Below, piece by piece: positions 11,970-24,128 of a stretch of DNA of 64,000 nt (position 1 is the first letter of the stretch; each line of letters begins with the position of its first letter). A program made the position numbers and the translations under genes. The stretch lies in assembly GCA_018292915.2 (NCBI GenBank), contig JACVVK020000034.1, positions 1,868,501 to 1,932,500 on the forward strand. Direction: 5' to 3'. Under the pieces are notes generated by a model, which saw only the letters and a list, made by a program, of their open reading frames with translations, ran no database searches and was not told the DNA's origin. The DNA comes from Batillaria attramentaria. Taxonomy: Eukaryota > Mollusca > Gastropoda > Batillariidae.

Positions 11970-12155
11970 GCAGCATCTTTAAAGTCTCAATGCGTTTGTC
12001 AGGCATACAACAACGCTGTGCAAAACGTTTTAATCAAACGCGCTTAAAATCCGTGCATCAGAATCAGTCACGTGGGACACACTATAGCATCTGAAACCAT
12101 TGCTGAGACTCGGGTTGGCGTACATGTTGTTCTACGTATGTACGAATGGTAGGAC
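11970..12155 (+). repeat. Dispersed repeat R, copy 2 (partial)
   Basis: GTTTGTCAGGCATACAACAA, CCGTGCATCAGAATCAGTCA, GTGGGACACACTATAGCATC and GGTTGGCGTACATGTTGTTC match copy 3. Confidence 0.7.
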
Positions 12156-12424
12156 CATCGACAAGAATGTAGAGACGCCCGCCCTCCGTCAGATCTGGAA
12201 GCTCTACAATAATTATTCACACTCTACACTGTCTGAAGACGACCAAGAAGAGACTTGGGTACTTTCAGGGCGACGATTACGCTCGTCAACGAGCGGCAAA
12301 ATGCACTCCCGGCCACTTAAATCGACTCGCCAGTGGCACTGCCGAGGGACGCCGTCGGCACGTCAGTGGATAGAACACGGTCTTTTTTTCTTTTTCTTTT
12401 TTTTTCCTTGCCACGCAAGTCAAT

Positions 12425-12487
12425 CCCCGCTGACCGCGGCTTGCGCGGCTTTAAGCCTTAAAATCTCACTCACTCACTCACTCACTC
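12425..12487 (+). repeat. Retroposon 3' end with (ACTC)n tail, copy 1
   Basis: GCGCGGCTTTAAGCCTTAAA then ATCTCACTCACTC. The same end occurs at 34,138-34,177. Confidence 0.6.
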
Positions 12488-12489
12488 CC

Positions 12490-12960
12490 CGCTGACCGCG
12501 CGCTATCGCGCTTTGTGTATTGTCCAGCGCCAGGCCGGCAGCGCAGTCCGCTCACTGCATGCTCGTATCGTGTGAACAGAAAAGCCGTTCGGCGAGCGCG
12601 CGAGGTCTCCACCGGCTCTCAGCGTATGCCTGTACACGGTTTCAGCGATTCTGATGGTTATCGGCTTGCATTTGTGTTCATAAGATTTGTAAAAGAAAAA
12701 TAAAATAATTCGGGGCTGATTAATTTGGTTTGGTTTACATACATCGCGAGAGCGCAATGGAGCAAGACGGACAAAGGTCAGACTCAAAGCAGGGGGCTGA
12801 TTCGGCACCGTATGTGACATATCAAATACACGTTTGTAAAAGGAGTGAAACCTTTATGCCAGGCAGTTCCACCCTATCCACTTTCCTAATATCATTGTTA
12901 TCAGCCTTCAGGTTGACGAAGTGGGCCCGATCGTTCCCACGTCCTTTCCTGTGTTTGTGA
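12490..12960. other. Unique non-coding sequence
   Basis: CpG-rich near 12,497-12,620; no exon supported. Confidence 0.55.
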
Positions 12961-12961
12961 C

Positions 12962-12962
<1 letters not shown>

Positions 12963-13059
<97 letters not shown>

Positions 13060-13123
13060 TGTGCGTGACGTGTGCTTTCACGTTAAGAGCAGATCAGCAT
13101 GTGCGTGCGTGCGTGCTGCGCGC

Positions 13124-13214
<91 letters not shown>

Positions 13215-13236
13215 TGTCTGTCTGTCTGTCTGTCTG
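12963..13236 (+). repeat. Two long (GT)n arrays with a 69-bp spacer, ending in (CTGT)n
   Basis: 12,963-13,058 and 13,127-13,213, then (TCTG)6. Confidence 0.95.
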
Positions 13237-13654
13237 TGTGCGTGTCTGTGTGTTCAAAGAGACATGAGATCAGCTTCCTTCCGACACCCATAAAAGATCT
13301 AAATCTCTTTGGGATTACTTGTATACGTCATAAGCTCGCGGTCTTCAATACCTGCAGTGTCCGTACGTGACAGCCTAAACCATTCTCCGTCCTGCTCCCT
13401 TCATTGTGGCACAAAAACGAAAACCCGTCACGGATATCCGCACGAAATATTTCCGAAGATCTCCTAAAGCAGTCGACTGAACATGTTTGCGCACTTTGAA
13501 CAGGTGTGCTCAGCGTTTTATTGTCTGCTGGGAAGTGACATCATCAAATGACGTCAGTGTCAATTTTGCCCTTGTTCGAGAAAGTCGCGATTATAACGCG
13601 AGAAAATGTTCATAAAAGGAATATTGATCAACAGATTATACGCTGTTTTCAGTT

Positions 13655-13859
13655 AAGTTGTTTCTCTATAGAGAGACAACTTTATTGGATGGGGCAGATT
13701 TCGCTGCGTGCAGCAGCAAGTTTTAGTGATAAGAACCAAGACTGTGACGTTTCTCCAGACAATACATACTTTCGCGCACACAGTGACGTAACGAAATCTG
13801 CGTCATAGACACCTCGCATGCACACTATGCTGCTGCGTTCTTTTTGGCGGGAGTTGTGA

Positions 13860-13918
<59 letters not shown>

Positions 13919-13955
13919 ACGGATGTAATGATGGCCATCTCCTAAAGCATCTTGT
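13655..13955 (+). mobile_element. Hairpin/(GT)n element, copy 1
   Basis: Starts with a near-perfect palindrome at 13,655-13,682 (arm AAGTTGTTTCTCTA), continues with ~180 bp (GGGGCAGATTT, GACTGTGACGTTTCTCC, GTGACGTAACGAAATCTGCG, TTCTTTTTGGCGGGA), then (GT)n and GGACGGATGTAATGATGGCC. Matches 21,310-21,578 inverted. Confidence 0.75.
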
Positions 13956-14211
13956 TGGAGGTGGAGAAGAATAAGAATGGCAATACTTACATAGCGCTGT
14001 AACCTATTAACAAATAATAGTTTGTGTTTAAAAATAAAAGAAAATAACAAATGAAAAGGAAGAAATACAGTATATACAAAAATGCAGAGCCATACGATCA
14101 GAGCCTACGCGCAACGACACGCACATACCGAGAACATGATGCGAACAGTTAAATGGTGCTCAGGGCTGAAAACAGATGGGTTTTAAGATTTGTCGCGAAA
14201 GCCGGTGTTAA

Positions 14212-14534
14212 AGATCTAACCTCCCAACAAAAAGCTTGCCGAAGTGCGAAAATTATTTACAGAGTCGACCGTACAAGCACAGTCAACTCTGTCACAGTTG
14301 CACAGTTTTCAGCGTCCCTGAAACCCCAATGAAAGCCAAGGGCAGCCTGATTCACAGCTCAGTTTGCGTTTTGACACTGAGCGAGAAAGATCGTGCAGCA
14401 CTCAACATCCGCTAGACACTGTAGCGATGTGTCTCGCTCACTGACCAAAAGCCAAATAATGTCACGGCAAACTCGTGCTCTGGTTTCATAAGGGTCCCCG
14501 AAGCGCTGAAAACTCTGCAACTGTGACAGAGTTG
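14212..14534 (-). mobile_element. MITE-T copy 2, one end truncated
   Basis: TTAA at 14,208-14,211, then AGATCTAACCTCCCAACAAA. The core is inverted relative to copy 1. The far inverted repeat stops at about 14,534 (CTGTGACAGAGTTG), where unrelated sequence begins. Confidence 0.82.
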
Positions 14535-16055
<1,521 letters not shown>

Positions 16056-16136
16056 AACGCTGAAAGTTAGAATTGTTTCCCCATCCATGCATGGTGTGCA
16101 TGCTTGCTTTCCATTCCATGGTCTCTCCCTGGCGAA

Positions 16137-16283
16137 AAGGGGAGCCGGGACAGCCTAATGGTAGAGGGTTGGATTTGAAATGCTCGGGTCGTGAGTTCGA
16201 ATCCTGGTTGGGGCCAAATATTTGCGCTGGCCTTTTTCTCGTTGCCCCGTCTTTGATATCACCCATACGCGGTGGAAAAGGTG
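16137..16283 (+). mobile_element. SINE1 copy, 3'-shortened
   Basis: The tRNA-like head and body are clear through GATATCACCCATACGCGGTGG, then the sequence diverges and lacks the GTTAAAC...CCCA tail. Confidence 0.8.
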
Positions 16284-16411
16284 GAAAACTGTCAAAGCGA
16301 GATCTTGAACCGCTCACTTCAGAATTATAATGTACGTGCGTGCGTACAAAGACAGGCACCGTGAACGAGTCTGCACGTAAATTTTGGCTAAAAAGATAAA
16401 ATCCCCAGTCA

Positions 16412-16485
16412 AAGTTCTGCCCACCCGTGGGTTTGAGCCCGGTGTTTTAAAGCCGCCCTAACCGCTAGGCCAAATCCCCTTGTCA
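16412..16485 (-). mobile_element. tRNA-like SINE head remnant
   Basis: On minus: GGATTTGGCCTAGCGGTTAG and CCGGGCTCAAACCCACGG resemble A and B boxes. It lies beside the LINE 3' fragment at 16,498. Confidence 0.4.
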
Positions 16486-16497
16486 GGCACTTATTGT

Positions 16498-16800
16498 AAT
16501 AATAATAATAATAATAATAAATGGCATTTGTAGGGCGCATTTCTTTGGAATAAACTCAATGCGCCAATCACTCACCGACACTCACGCACAGTTTACAAAC
16601 AGTGGACAGACATACATGGTGAAACTGACCAGTTGCTGACACGGGAAATTACTGGAAAGCTTTACAAAAGATGAACGTTTTTAAGATTGCTCTTAAAAAC
16701 AGACAGTGTGGGCGCATTTCTCAGATGTGCTGGCAGGGAATTCCAAAAGGTTGTGCAACAAAACTGAAAGAGCGCTCGACGGACAATTTCATAAAAAAAA
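16498..16800 (-). mobile_element. LINE 3' fragment with (ATT)n tail
   Basis: The minus strand encodes the ending of a CR1/Jockey-like ORF2: FWNSLPAHLRNAPTLSVFKS followed by NLK and a stop near 16,662. A ~140-bp 3' UTR follows, ending in (ATT)8 at 16,498-16,520. The UTR tail (GCGCATTGAG then ATGCGCC) matches the sequence beside the (AAT)n at 7,733-7,880, so the same LINE left at least two 3' ends here. Confidence 0.75.
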
Positions 16801-16804
16801 AGAA

Positions 16805-17295
16805 CAAACCGCATACTCTCCTCGTGGTGTTTTCGTCCCACTGGTGTCACAGGGTTAATGGTCTGCAAATACAAAGTATCGAAGAAATGTGAGACACAGA
16901 ATCTTCCACTTGCATCAGACTAATTCTGCGTTTCTATTCTGTGCCTCCGTAATCTGTCTTTTCCCCCCGAGGTAGCTCCAACCCAACATGTGGTGACGAC
17001 CGTTTTTGTGTTGTGTACTTTCCTAATCTAACTGTCGTTTCCCCTGAGGTGGCTAAAACAAATGGCATTGGGAAAAGCTCTGGACGGCACCATACCCTTT
17101 AATCTCTTTTCCTACCAGTAGGGATCCGCTTTAGTTTCACCGGGTGAACGGGGGCTGTCTCAAAATAACCGCTTTTTGGATCTCCTTTTGTTCAGGCTGT
17201 ATAGACGACCCTACGGAGAGAAGGTGACGCTACGCTTATAAATAACCACTAGCTTACAATCTAAGTTTGTATCTGACAAACACCTACCACACGCT
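16805..17295. other. Unique non-coding sequence
   Basis: Nothing recognised. Confidence 0.6.
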
Positions 17296-17307
17296 AAGAG
17301 ACTGGCG

Positions 17308-17418
17308 GTTGGTGGTGGTTGTTTGGGTGTTTAACGTCCTTTTCCACCACGTAAGGGTGATATCAAAGACGGGGCAACGAGAAAAGAGGACAGCACAATA
17401 CTTGGACCCAACCGAGAC
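17308..17418 (-). mobile_element. SINE1 copy, 5'-truncated (head missing), 12-bp target duplication
   Basis: Only tail and body are present. AAGAGACTGGCG (17,296-17,307) and AAGAGATTGGCG (17,419-17,430) flank it, 11 of 12 matching. 5' truncation with a duplication is the signature of LINE-type target-primed insertion. Confidence 0.8.
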
Positions 17419-17689
17419 AAGAGATTGGCGCACCTGCATCTAGCAAGTAACGCTTGAAAACTATCGGTAAATAGTCAAAATTGGACTAAACTGGCGAGAT
17501 TTAAGTTTGATCGATCATGTGTCCGATTCGTCGGGACCGATCCTGGTGTTCAAAGGCATTCACGCTACACGAAATACGTCTCTCGACCTAATTTGACGGT
17601 TGCACAAGTGACAATAATAAGGTCCCTTACGGTATTTTCCTAGGGGTTTTCTTCTCTCCCCGTATGCTCTTCGGCTTATCTGATGGTTG

Positions 17690-18060
17690 TACAGGCCAAA
17701 GAACACAAATGCACGGAGGTCTCAAAATGCCTATACATGTCCTGTTAGCCTCAGGCATCAAAGTCACCCCTAAAAATACTTCAATCTACAAACAAAAAGT
17801 ATCATGTACAGACCATTCAAGGGCACGCACTTGACAGGAGTTTTCAAAAAAAAAAGAAAAAAAGAGTGTCTCCTTTCCGCTCGGGCCTCACTGGAGTAAT
17901 GCTGGTCTACTTTCCACGTGGTGGAAAAGGACGTCTAACTCCTAAACACCCACCCACACCCTAGTCTACTTTCTGTTTAGGCCAGAAAGCCACTTCATAA
18001 AAAAATCTGCTCGCGTCGCTTTTGCCACTCTCCAGCGCAAAAAGTCCCAGCTTCACCTAC
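17690..18060 (+). repeat. Dispersed repeat D, copy 1 (interrupted by a SINE1 3' end)
   Basis: CAGGCATCAAAGTCA, CAGACCATTCAAGGGCA, AGGAGTTTT, TGTCTCCTTTCCGCTC, CTACTTTCTGTTTAGGCCAG and AAAAAGTCCCAGCTTCAC recur in order at 29,055-29,371. Confidence 0.72.
17914..17963 (+). mobile_element. SINE1 3' end only (~50 bp), 9-bp target duplication
   Basis: Last ~50 bp of SINE1 (CGTGGTGGAAAAGGACG to the CCCA tail) flanked by GTCTACTTT at 17,905-17,913 and 17,964-17,972. It interrupts the dispersed repeat shared with 29.06-29.37 kb. Confidence 0.8.
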
Positions 18061-18969
18061 AGTTTACCTTTGTTGCGGCCTCCTGGCATGCACCTTGGCC
18101 TACAAAATACAAAAATCACGAAAATCACGCTTTCTCATGATAACAACAACAACAACAACAAATACAAACTAGCACACTCGCCAAACGGGGTTCTCCAAAT
18201 ACTCACTGCACATGACCTCACGGTCAGTTTGTGTCCTTACGCCACAAGTGACAATCAGCAGATCGTTCATCAGTTTTCCGTAGCGCTAGTTTCTCTAGGT
18301 AGGCTGGTCTGCACGGCCTGTTTTATAAGTCTGAGGCACTTATCGTGCGCGCGTGGGAGGCTTCATATAATTCTCAGGATGTTTGGCAAATATCACACAA
18401 TCAGCTGGAAAACGATGCAACGTCCGGTTCTTAACGCACGTGTTTATAGAAAGTCTCAGCCACCGAAATGAACATCCCTCCCACAAAATGTCAATGGCTT
18501 CCTAAGGTCTTATCTTTCAGAGGCAAACCCAATTTGCTGAAGCGCTAGCTATTTGCGAGACTTCTTTTTTTTTCTTCTTTTTCTTTCTTCTCCTTCTTTT
18601 TTTTTGGTGTGTGTGAGCGAGATAGCATTTCATGTAGCTGTTTTCCTGATTAAACTTTGGCTTAGAAGCTCTGCAGGAACTTCGCCTTTGTGTGAAAGCC
18701 ATACGTGTAGAACATGATCACTTGCAATACAGAGTGGAAGATACGATCCAGGGCGTCAGCCGAACTAGACTGTCTTTTGTGAGGCGGCTCTTCATAATAT
18801 TGCCCAGGTGTTGGGTGGGGTAGTTTATTGACTGGCACCAATTTTTTTTTTTTTTTTTTTTTAAGGGAACCTAAGCCTATCTTTACGACTGCATGCTATT
18901 TATTTCCTCGTGTGTACGTTTCTTCATGACAAGCAGAGAGTGGCTCACACTCACGGTATTGGAGAGGTG

Positions 18970-18970
<1 letters not shown>
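18061..18970. other. Unique non-coding sequence
   Basis: (ACA)n at 18,141-18,160, pyrimidine run 18,565-18,605, poly-T 18,841-18,862; no gene. Confidence 0.6.

Positions 18971-19016
<46 letters not shown>
18971..19016 (+). repeat. (ATT)n microsatellite
   Basis: Fifteen ATT units. Confidence 0.95.
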
Positions 19017-19017
<1 letters not shown>

Positions 19018-19203
19018 TCTATTATTATTGTGACGAGGAGTACATAATGTAGTAGTAGGTAAAGTATTAGATTATGATTATTTTTGTCTTAAATGTTGTT
19101 ATTATTAATTACAAAACAGAGAGAGAGAGAGAAAGAGAGAGGGCCGGAGAGTTGTCCTTATGAAAAGACGGCGGAGGTGCGTGTAGTGGGGACAGTAGGC
19201 GTC

Positions 19204-19316
<113 letters not shown>

Positions 19317-19319
19317 TAA

Positions 19320-19895
19320 AAAAAGCGCGCGGGGGGGGGGGGGGGGGAGTCGCAAGACTAAGGGGAAGAAATAGCGTACACGATCATCACAACCAAAAAG
19401 AAACACTGCATAGCCCTCGATCCTTCTTCCATGGGGAACAAGCTTAACCTTACACCGGTTGAGTGCTTGGGTGACGCCAGCAAACAAAACTCCACCGGGC
19501 CAGATCGGGACAGGCATACATCCAGATTGTGCGACCACAGGTGCCACCCGAATATTGGTCACGGTCGCGACGTACCCTGTACCAAGAGTGCAATGTGCCT
19601 CGCACTATAGAGTATAGAATATGTATTACAAAGCTATAGAAGCCCAACCCCTATGAAATATCAGAAGTGCGTATGGTCTTACATTGTCCAGCGGAATATT
19701 TGGGATACGAGAGAAGGGTGGAGCAGGGAGAAGCTGTAAGTGAGAAACAAACCAAGAACCGTTGGGCATTGGTTTCCCTTTCTGGTATCTGAGGAATGTA
19801 TTTTTGAGGGTGGTTTCGAGAATGCGTTTGAAAGAGTACATTGTATCTAATTACTGCAATGGGGACAGTAGCCTGTGCGTCGATGTTCTTCGTTT
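19320..19895. other. Unique non-coding sequence
   Basis: Poly-G at 19,331-19,347; otherwise nothing recognised. Confidence 0.6.
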
Positions 19896-19899
19896 TTGC

Positions 19900-19990
19900 A
19901 ATGATTAATAATAATAATAATATGACATTCTTATATAGCGCAGTATCCCCACAAGGTGAGGTGAAGGCGCTTCACAAATACAGTCTGAAC
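19900..19990 (-). repeat. Retroposon 3' end of the TATATAGCGC-(AAT)n type
   Basis: (AAT)n beside ATGACATTCTTATATAGCGC and AAGGCGCTTCACAAATACA. Similar ends stand at 13,972-14,005 (CATAGCGCTGTAAC), 44,545-44,690 and, in plus orientation, 60,962-61,027. Confidence 0.55.
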
Positions 19991-20212
19991 TAAACTAATA
20001 AAACAACAAGGAGGAACGGCCCCGTCCTACAAAGTTGTTTCTCCAAACTTCATTTTATTTTGTCTTTGTAGTTATTGTTGCCGGTTCTTCCCTCTCCAAG
20101 TTCTACCAATGACACTAGATCCTCTACGACCTCGACCGATTAGCCACGTGACTGGGGGTGGGGCCGGGTGGGGGAAGAAGGGAGGGAGAGAGAGAGAGAG
20201 AGGCAGAGAGAG

Positions 20213-20391
20213 AGGGTGGGTGGGTGGGTGTTTAGGAGTTTAACGTCCTTTTCCCCCACATAAGGGTGATATCAAAGACGGGGCAACGAGAAAAAGGCCA
20301 GCACAAATATTTGGCCCCAGCGGCCAGGATTCGAACTCTCGGCCCAAGCATTGAAAGTCCAACGCTCTACCATTCGGCCACCCTGGCTCCC
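20213..20391 (-). mobile_element. SINE1 copy inserted in a (GA)n microsatellite
   Basis: Full-length inverted SINE1, flanked on both sides by GAGAGAGA, so the target duplication is hidden in the microsatellite. Confidence 0.85.
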
Positions 20392-20435
20392 CAGAGAGAG
20401 AGAGAGAGAGACGTCAGTTCCGTGATCTAAACATT

Positions 20436-20835
20436 TGACGTCAGCCCAGGCAGGTCGTCATACAGAGAGAGAGAGAGAGATGACGTCAATTCCGTGAAGT
20501 AAACTTTCGACGTCAGCCTCTAGCACTGAGATCGTCTGAGGATGCTTGTTCATGTCTTGTGATTTCCCTGTTGGCTTTGTGACTTCTCCGACTGAATTAT
20601 TTTTCACATGAAATCTGGAAGATCTAGAGGGCTGATGAAATGTCGGAAGCAGTGGCGATACTTGCAGATTTTGTCTGCGAACCAAACATTTGACGTCAGC
20701 CCCACGCTGCTCGTCTGACAGATGGTACTTCTACATATCTTGTGATTTCCTTCTTGCTTTTGTGACTTCCGTGACTGAATTAATTTTGACATAAAATCTG
20801 GAAGATCTAGAGAGCTGATGAAACGTGGACTTAAG
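20436..20835. repeat. Degenerate tandem repeat (~165-bp unit, about 2.3 units)
   Basis: TTTGACGTCAGCC, CTTGTGATTTCC, TTTGTGACTTC, ATCTGGAAGATCTAGAG and GCTGATGAAA recur at ~165-bp spacing; a partial unit precedes. Confidence 0.65.
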
Positions 20836-21309
20836 TGCCTTGGATTGTACTTACGAAATTGCAAAATTGGAACTTTTTTGACCGGCGCTTCTCGCAGAAA
20901 CGTGAAAAATGTGTTTATCGAAAAGCTCTGCTATTCTTAATACTAAAGCTATAATAGTGCAGCAGTTCATGTCATATGTGCAGTTGGCACAAGTGACAAA
21001 AATACCGGAATGATGAGTAATTTGAAGGAGTCTTTTCATAGATATTTGGCCTTATATGCAAACCACCCCTACCTCGGAAATGTTTTTCTTACACAAAACC
21101 TGTCAGAGCTACATAGCTGTGCTACGAAAACAGGCAGTATAATTGGATGATCTTCCCAATTTCAGAAAATGAAGCCTTATGAACATTTTTTTCGTAACAT
21201 GACCGATTTTTAAAAATCGGCGATAACTCTTTTGAAAATGCAGTAGGCTAAAAATCGTGAAAAGTAGGTCTGGAGAAGGTGAATTCCCATTTTATCTCAA
21301 TGTAAAAAG

Positions 21310-21578
21310 GCCTCCAACGAGGTGGTTTAGGAGATAGCCATCATTACATCCGTCCACACACACACACAGACACACGTCATTCCCGCCAAAAAGAACGCAG
21401 CAGCAAAGTGTGCACGTAAGGTGTCTATGACGCAGATTTCGTTACGTCACTGTGTGCGTGAAAGTAAGTATTGTGTGGAGAAACGTCACAGTCTTGTTTT
21501 GTATCACTGAAACTTGCTGCTGCGCGTAGCAAAATCTGCCCCGTCTCATAAAGTTGTTTCTCTATAGAGAAACAACTT
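21310..21578 (-). mobile_element. Hairpin/(GT)n element, copy 2
   Basis: Inverted copy with a perfect 28-bp palindrome at 21,551-21,578 (arm AAGTTGTTTCTCTA). Here the microsatellite is only about nine dinucleotides long. Confidence 0.78.
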
Positions 21579-21683
21579 AAAAAGTATGCAACACGTACTG
21601 ACACAAGACACGCACACGCACACGCACACGCACAATTGTCATACAACGCATGAAAAAGTATGGTAGGGCGTTGGACTTTCAAT

Positions 21684-21800
21684 TGACAAAACTTTTATTA
21701 ACAATGCAAATTTGGCCCCACAATGCATCACTGAAATTGAGCGTGAGGAGCCGGTACAGTTGAGGGGCAGAGCATGGGACTTTCAATGCTCGGGTCATGA
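21684..21800. repeat. Left arm of a near-identical inverted repeat
   Basis: GACAAAACTTTTATTAACAA through the SINE1 head variant GGGCAGAGCATGGGACTTTC matches, inverted, 22,912-23,028 with only one or two differences over ~115 bp. Confidence 0.85.
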
Positions 21801-21925
21801 GTTCGAATCCCGGCTGGGGTCAAATATTTGTGCTGGCCTTTTCTCGTTGCCCCATCTTTGATATCACCCATACGTGGTGGAAAACGACGTTAAACTCTCA
21901 AACACCCACACCCACCCCGCATGAA
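21750..21925 (+). mobile_element. SINE1 copy with a private head variant
   Basis: The head reads GAGGAGCCGGTACAGTTGAG then GGGCAGAGCATGGG, a variant shared only with the inverted copy near 22,909-22,975. Body and tail are ordinary SINE1. Confidence 0.8.
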
Positions 21926-21947
21926 AAAAAATTTGCGAAGACACGGA

Positions 21948-22126
21948 TGGGTGGGTGGGTGGGTGTTACTGGGTTTAACGTCCTTTTCCACCACATACGG
22001 GTGATATTAAGGACGGGGGGCAACGATGAAAAAGCCAGCAGAAATATTTGGCCCCAGCCGGGATACGAACTCACGACCCGAGCATTAAAAGTCCAACGCT
22101 CTACCATTCGGCCACCCCGGCTCCCC
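21948..22126 (-). mobile_element. SINE1 copy
   Basis: Complete inverted SINE1: GGGTGGGTGGGTG tail at the left, tRNA-like head ending CACCCCGGCTCCCC at the right. It lies tail to tail with the copy at 21,750-21,925. Confidence 0.88.
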
Positions 22127-22167
22127 TGGCGAAGACAAGGACAATTCGTGGCTAACTGTAATCACGT

Positions 22168-22230
22168 GGAACTCACGACCCGAGTATCGAAAGTCCAACG
22201 CTCTACTATACTTTTTCCACTGATACGTTG
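22168..22230 (-). mobile_element. SINE1 head fragment
   Basis: GGAACTCACGACCCGAGTAT and GTCCAACGCTCTACTA are the inverted B-to-A box part only. The flank matches 21,632-21,683 in inverted order. Confidence 0.65.
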
Positions 22231-22469
22231 TATGATTATTATTGCAAAACAACAACAACAACAACAAACGAAGAACATCATCAACGTATAGGCTATACTG
22301 TCCCCATTATTTAACATGCATTGATTCGGTTCTCTCGTGTGTGTGGTCTGTGAAAGGCTTCGGTTGTGGGTGAGTCACCGAAAACAACTGAGATAAGTTT
22401 GTGTACACCTGTAATGAGGTGTTGAATTTTGACATACACGTGCTCAAAACAAACAACACCTGTGTTTGG

Positions 22470-22975
22470 GGGTTGAGGGTGGAGGGTGTTTGACGGTTTA
22501 TATCGTCCGTCATAGGTTCCACCACATATGGGTGATGTATATCAAAGACGGTGCAACGAGGGAGAAAAAAAAAAAAAAAAAAGGCCAGGGCCCGCATGTA
22601 AAAGTCGAGGTTGATTTAACCCACGGCTACGGGCCTAACCCAGACTAGAACAAAAGAAACCCAAAAGCAAAATTAAATTTTTTAAAAAAAGCGAAGAAAG
22701 GAAGAAAAAAATCCTTCTGTAACGGCTTAGGCACCTTGCTGGAATGGGCCCGCTTCTTGATTTAAAACAACAACAACAAGAACAAAACAGAAAATATAAC
22801 CCTACAGCTAGTTTAGTTCGAGGTTAGACTCTAGCCCGGGGCTAAAAGCCCTAACCTCGACTTTTACATACGGGCCCAGCACAAACATTTCGCCCCAGCA
22901 AGGAATCGAACTCACGACCCGAGCATTGAAAGTCCCATGCTCTGCCCCTCAACTGTACCGGCTCCTCACGCTCAA
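22470..22975 (-). mobile_element. SINE1 copy split by a MITE-G insertion
   Basis: Tail and body occupy 22,470-22,588, and the body resumes at 22,877 with CAGCACAAACATTTCG and the tRNA-like head. The two halves join exactly at GGCCAGCACAAA once the 288-bp MITE-G and one copy of CAG are set aside. Confidence 0.85.
22589..22876 (+). mobile_element. MITE-G copy 2, nested in SINE1, CAG target duplication
   Basis: Begins GGCCCGCATGTAAAA and ends TTTTACATACGGGCC. CAG at 22,586-22,588 is repeated at 22,877-22,879. The host SINE1 sequence GGCCAGCACAAA fixes the empty site, so a 3-bp duplication is certain for this copy. Confidence 0.92.
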
Positions 22976-23028
22976 TTTCAGTGATGCATTGTGGGGCCAA
23001 ATTTGCATTGTTAATAAAAGTTTTGTCG
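22912..23028. repeat. Right arm of a near-identical inverted repeat
   Basis: Inverted partner of 21,684-21,800; identity drops sharply inside the adjoining SINE1 body. Confidence 0.85.
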
Positions 23029-23299
23029 TCGATTTCGATTGTCTTTGTCGTGGTCTACGTTGTTGTCGTTGTTGCTAGTTTCCTTGCTAAAGAAAAAAGA
23101 GAGAAAAAAAAGGATTTATCAGATTATAGGATTAATGTTTGTCTACCATTGCAGTAATGTCACATTGTATTTGTTCCGCCATGAGCATAATTACTAAAAG
23201 TTTTGCTTGTTTATGCTCATTAATTGTTCAATTATAACATCCAAACTTGTATAAACCAAGAGGATTTATGAAGAACTTTTCATTTTGCCACTGAAAGCT

Positions 23300-23460
23300 T
23301 TGAGTGAAGTGAAATGTGATGGGGTCCCACGCAAGCAGGACAAAGTCGCTCAGTCACTTCTGAGACACCCCTGTTCCGGGACCGTCGCTTCTCTAGGGCC
23401 CGTGCATAATACACAGACCTGCAGCAAGCATGCATTTTTCTAGCAGCTTTGTGCGCTAAC
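23300..23460 (-). repeat. Dispersed repeat E, copy 1
   Basis: CTGTTCCGGGACCGTCG, CACAGACCTGCAGCA, GCATTTTTC and GCAGCTTTGTGC recur at 33,210-33,530. Confidence 0.5.
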
Positions 23461-23676
23461 CCTACCCCCCCCCCCCCCCCTCCAAAAAAACAAAAACAAA
23501 ACAACAAAAAAACCAAAAAAAAACAACAAAAAAAAAACCACGCACACAAAAAACAAAAACAAACCAAAACACAAACACGTAAGCATAAGCAAGATAACAG
23601 GTCACGGAGAACCACGGTGATCAAGCAGAGAGAGAGAGAGAGAGAGATATCACGTTTCAGTACACTTACCCTCATG

Positions 23677-23840
23677 CAGTGGCGTCGGAACAGGGAGGGG
23701 GGGAGCCAAGGGGGCACCTGCCCCGCCTTGTGAAAAAAATGGGGGGGCCTGAGGGCCTCTAGGCCCCCCTAGAAATCTGCCCAGCTGAGGGGGGCACTAG
23801 CATGTTTGGGCCCCCCTTAGTCTCTCTAACTCCAGCCAGC

Positions 23841-23898
<58 letters not shown>

Positions 23899-24064
23899 CA
23901 GATGTACGTGAATCGCATGTCATAAATAAAGTGTGGGGTGCGGCAAGGGGGGGGGGGGGGATAACGGCTGTGGAACCCCCGTCCCAGTGCTCCAGTTTTC
24001 AGGGGGACTGCCTGAAGCAATTATTCGAAGACACTTTCCGTGCACCCCCACCCCCTCTCCCATG

Positions 24065-24128
<64 letters not shown>

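Noticed and set aside
12921..13370. Long frames of Cys-Val or His-Thr repeats (also at 15,576-16,359, 27,388-27,865, 46,164-46,890 and others)
   Set aside because: They are translations of (GT)n/(CA)n microsatellites, open in several frames at once, with no splice or codon support.
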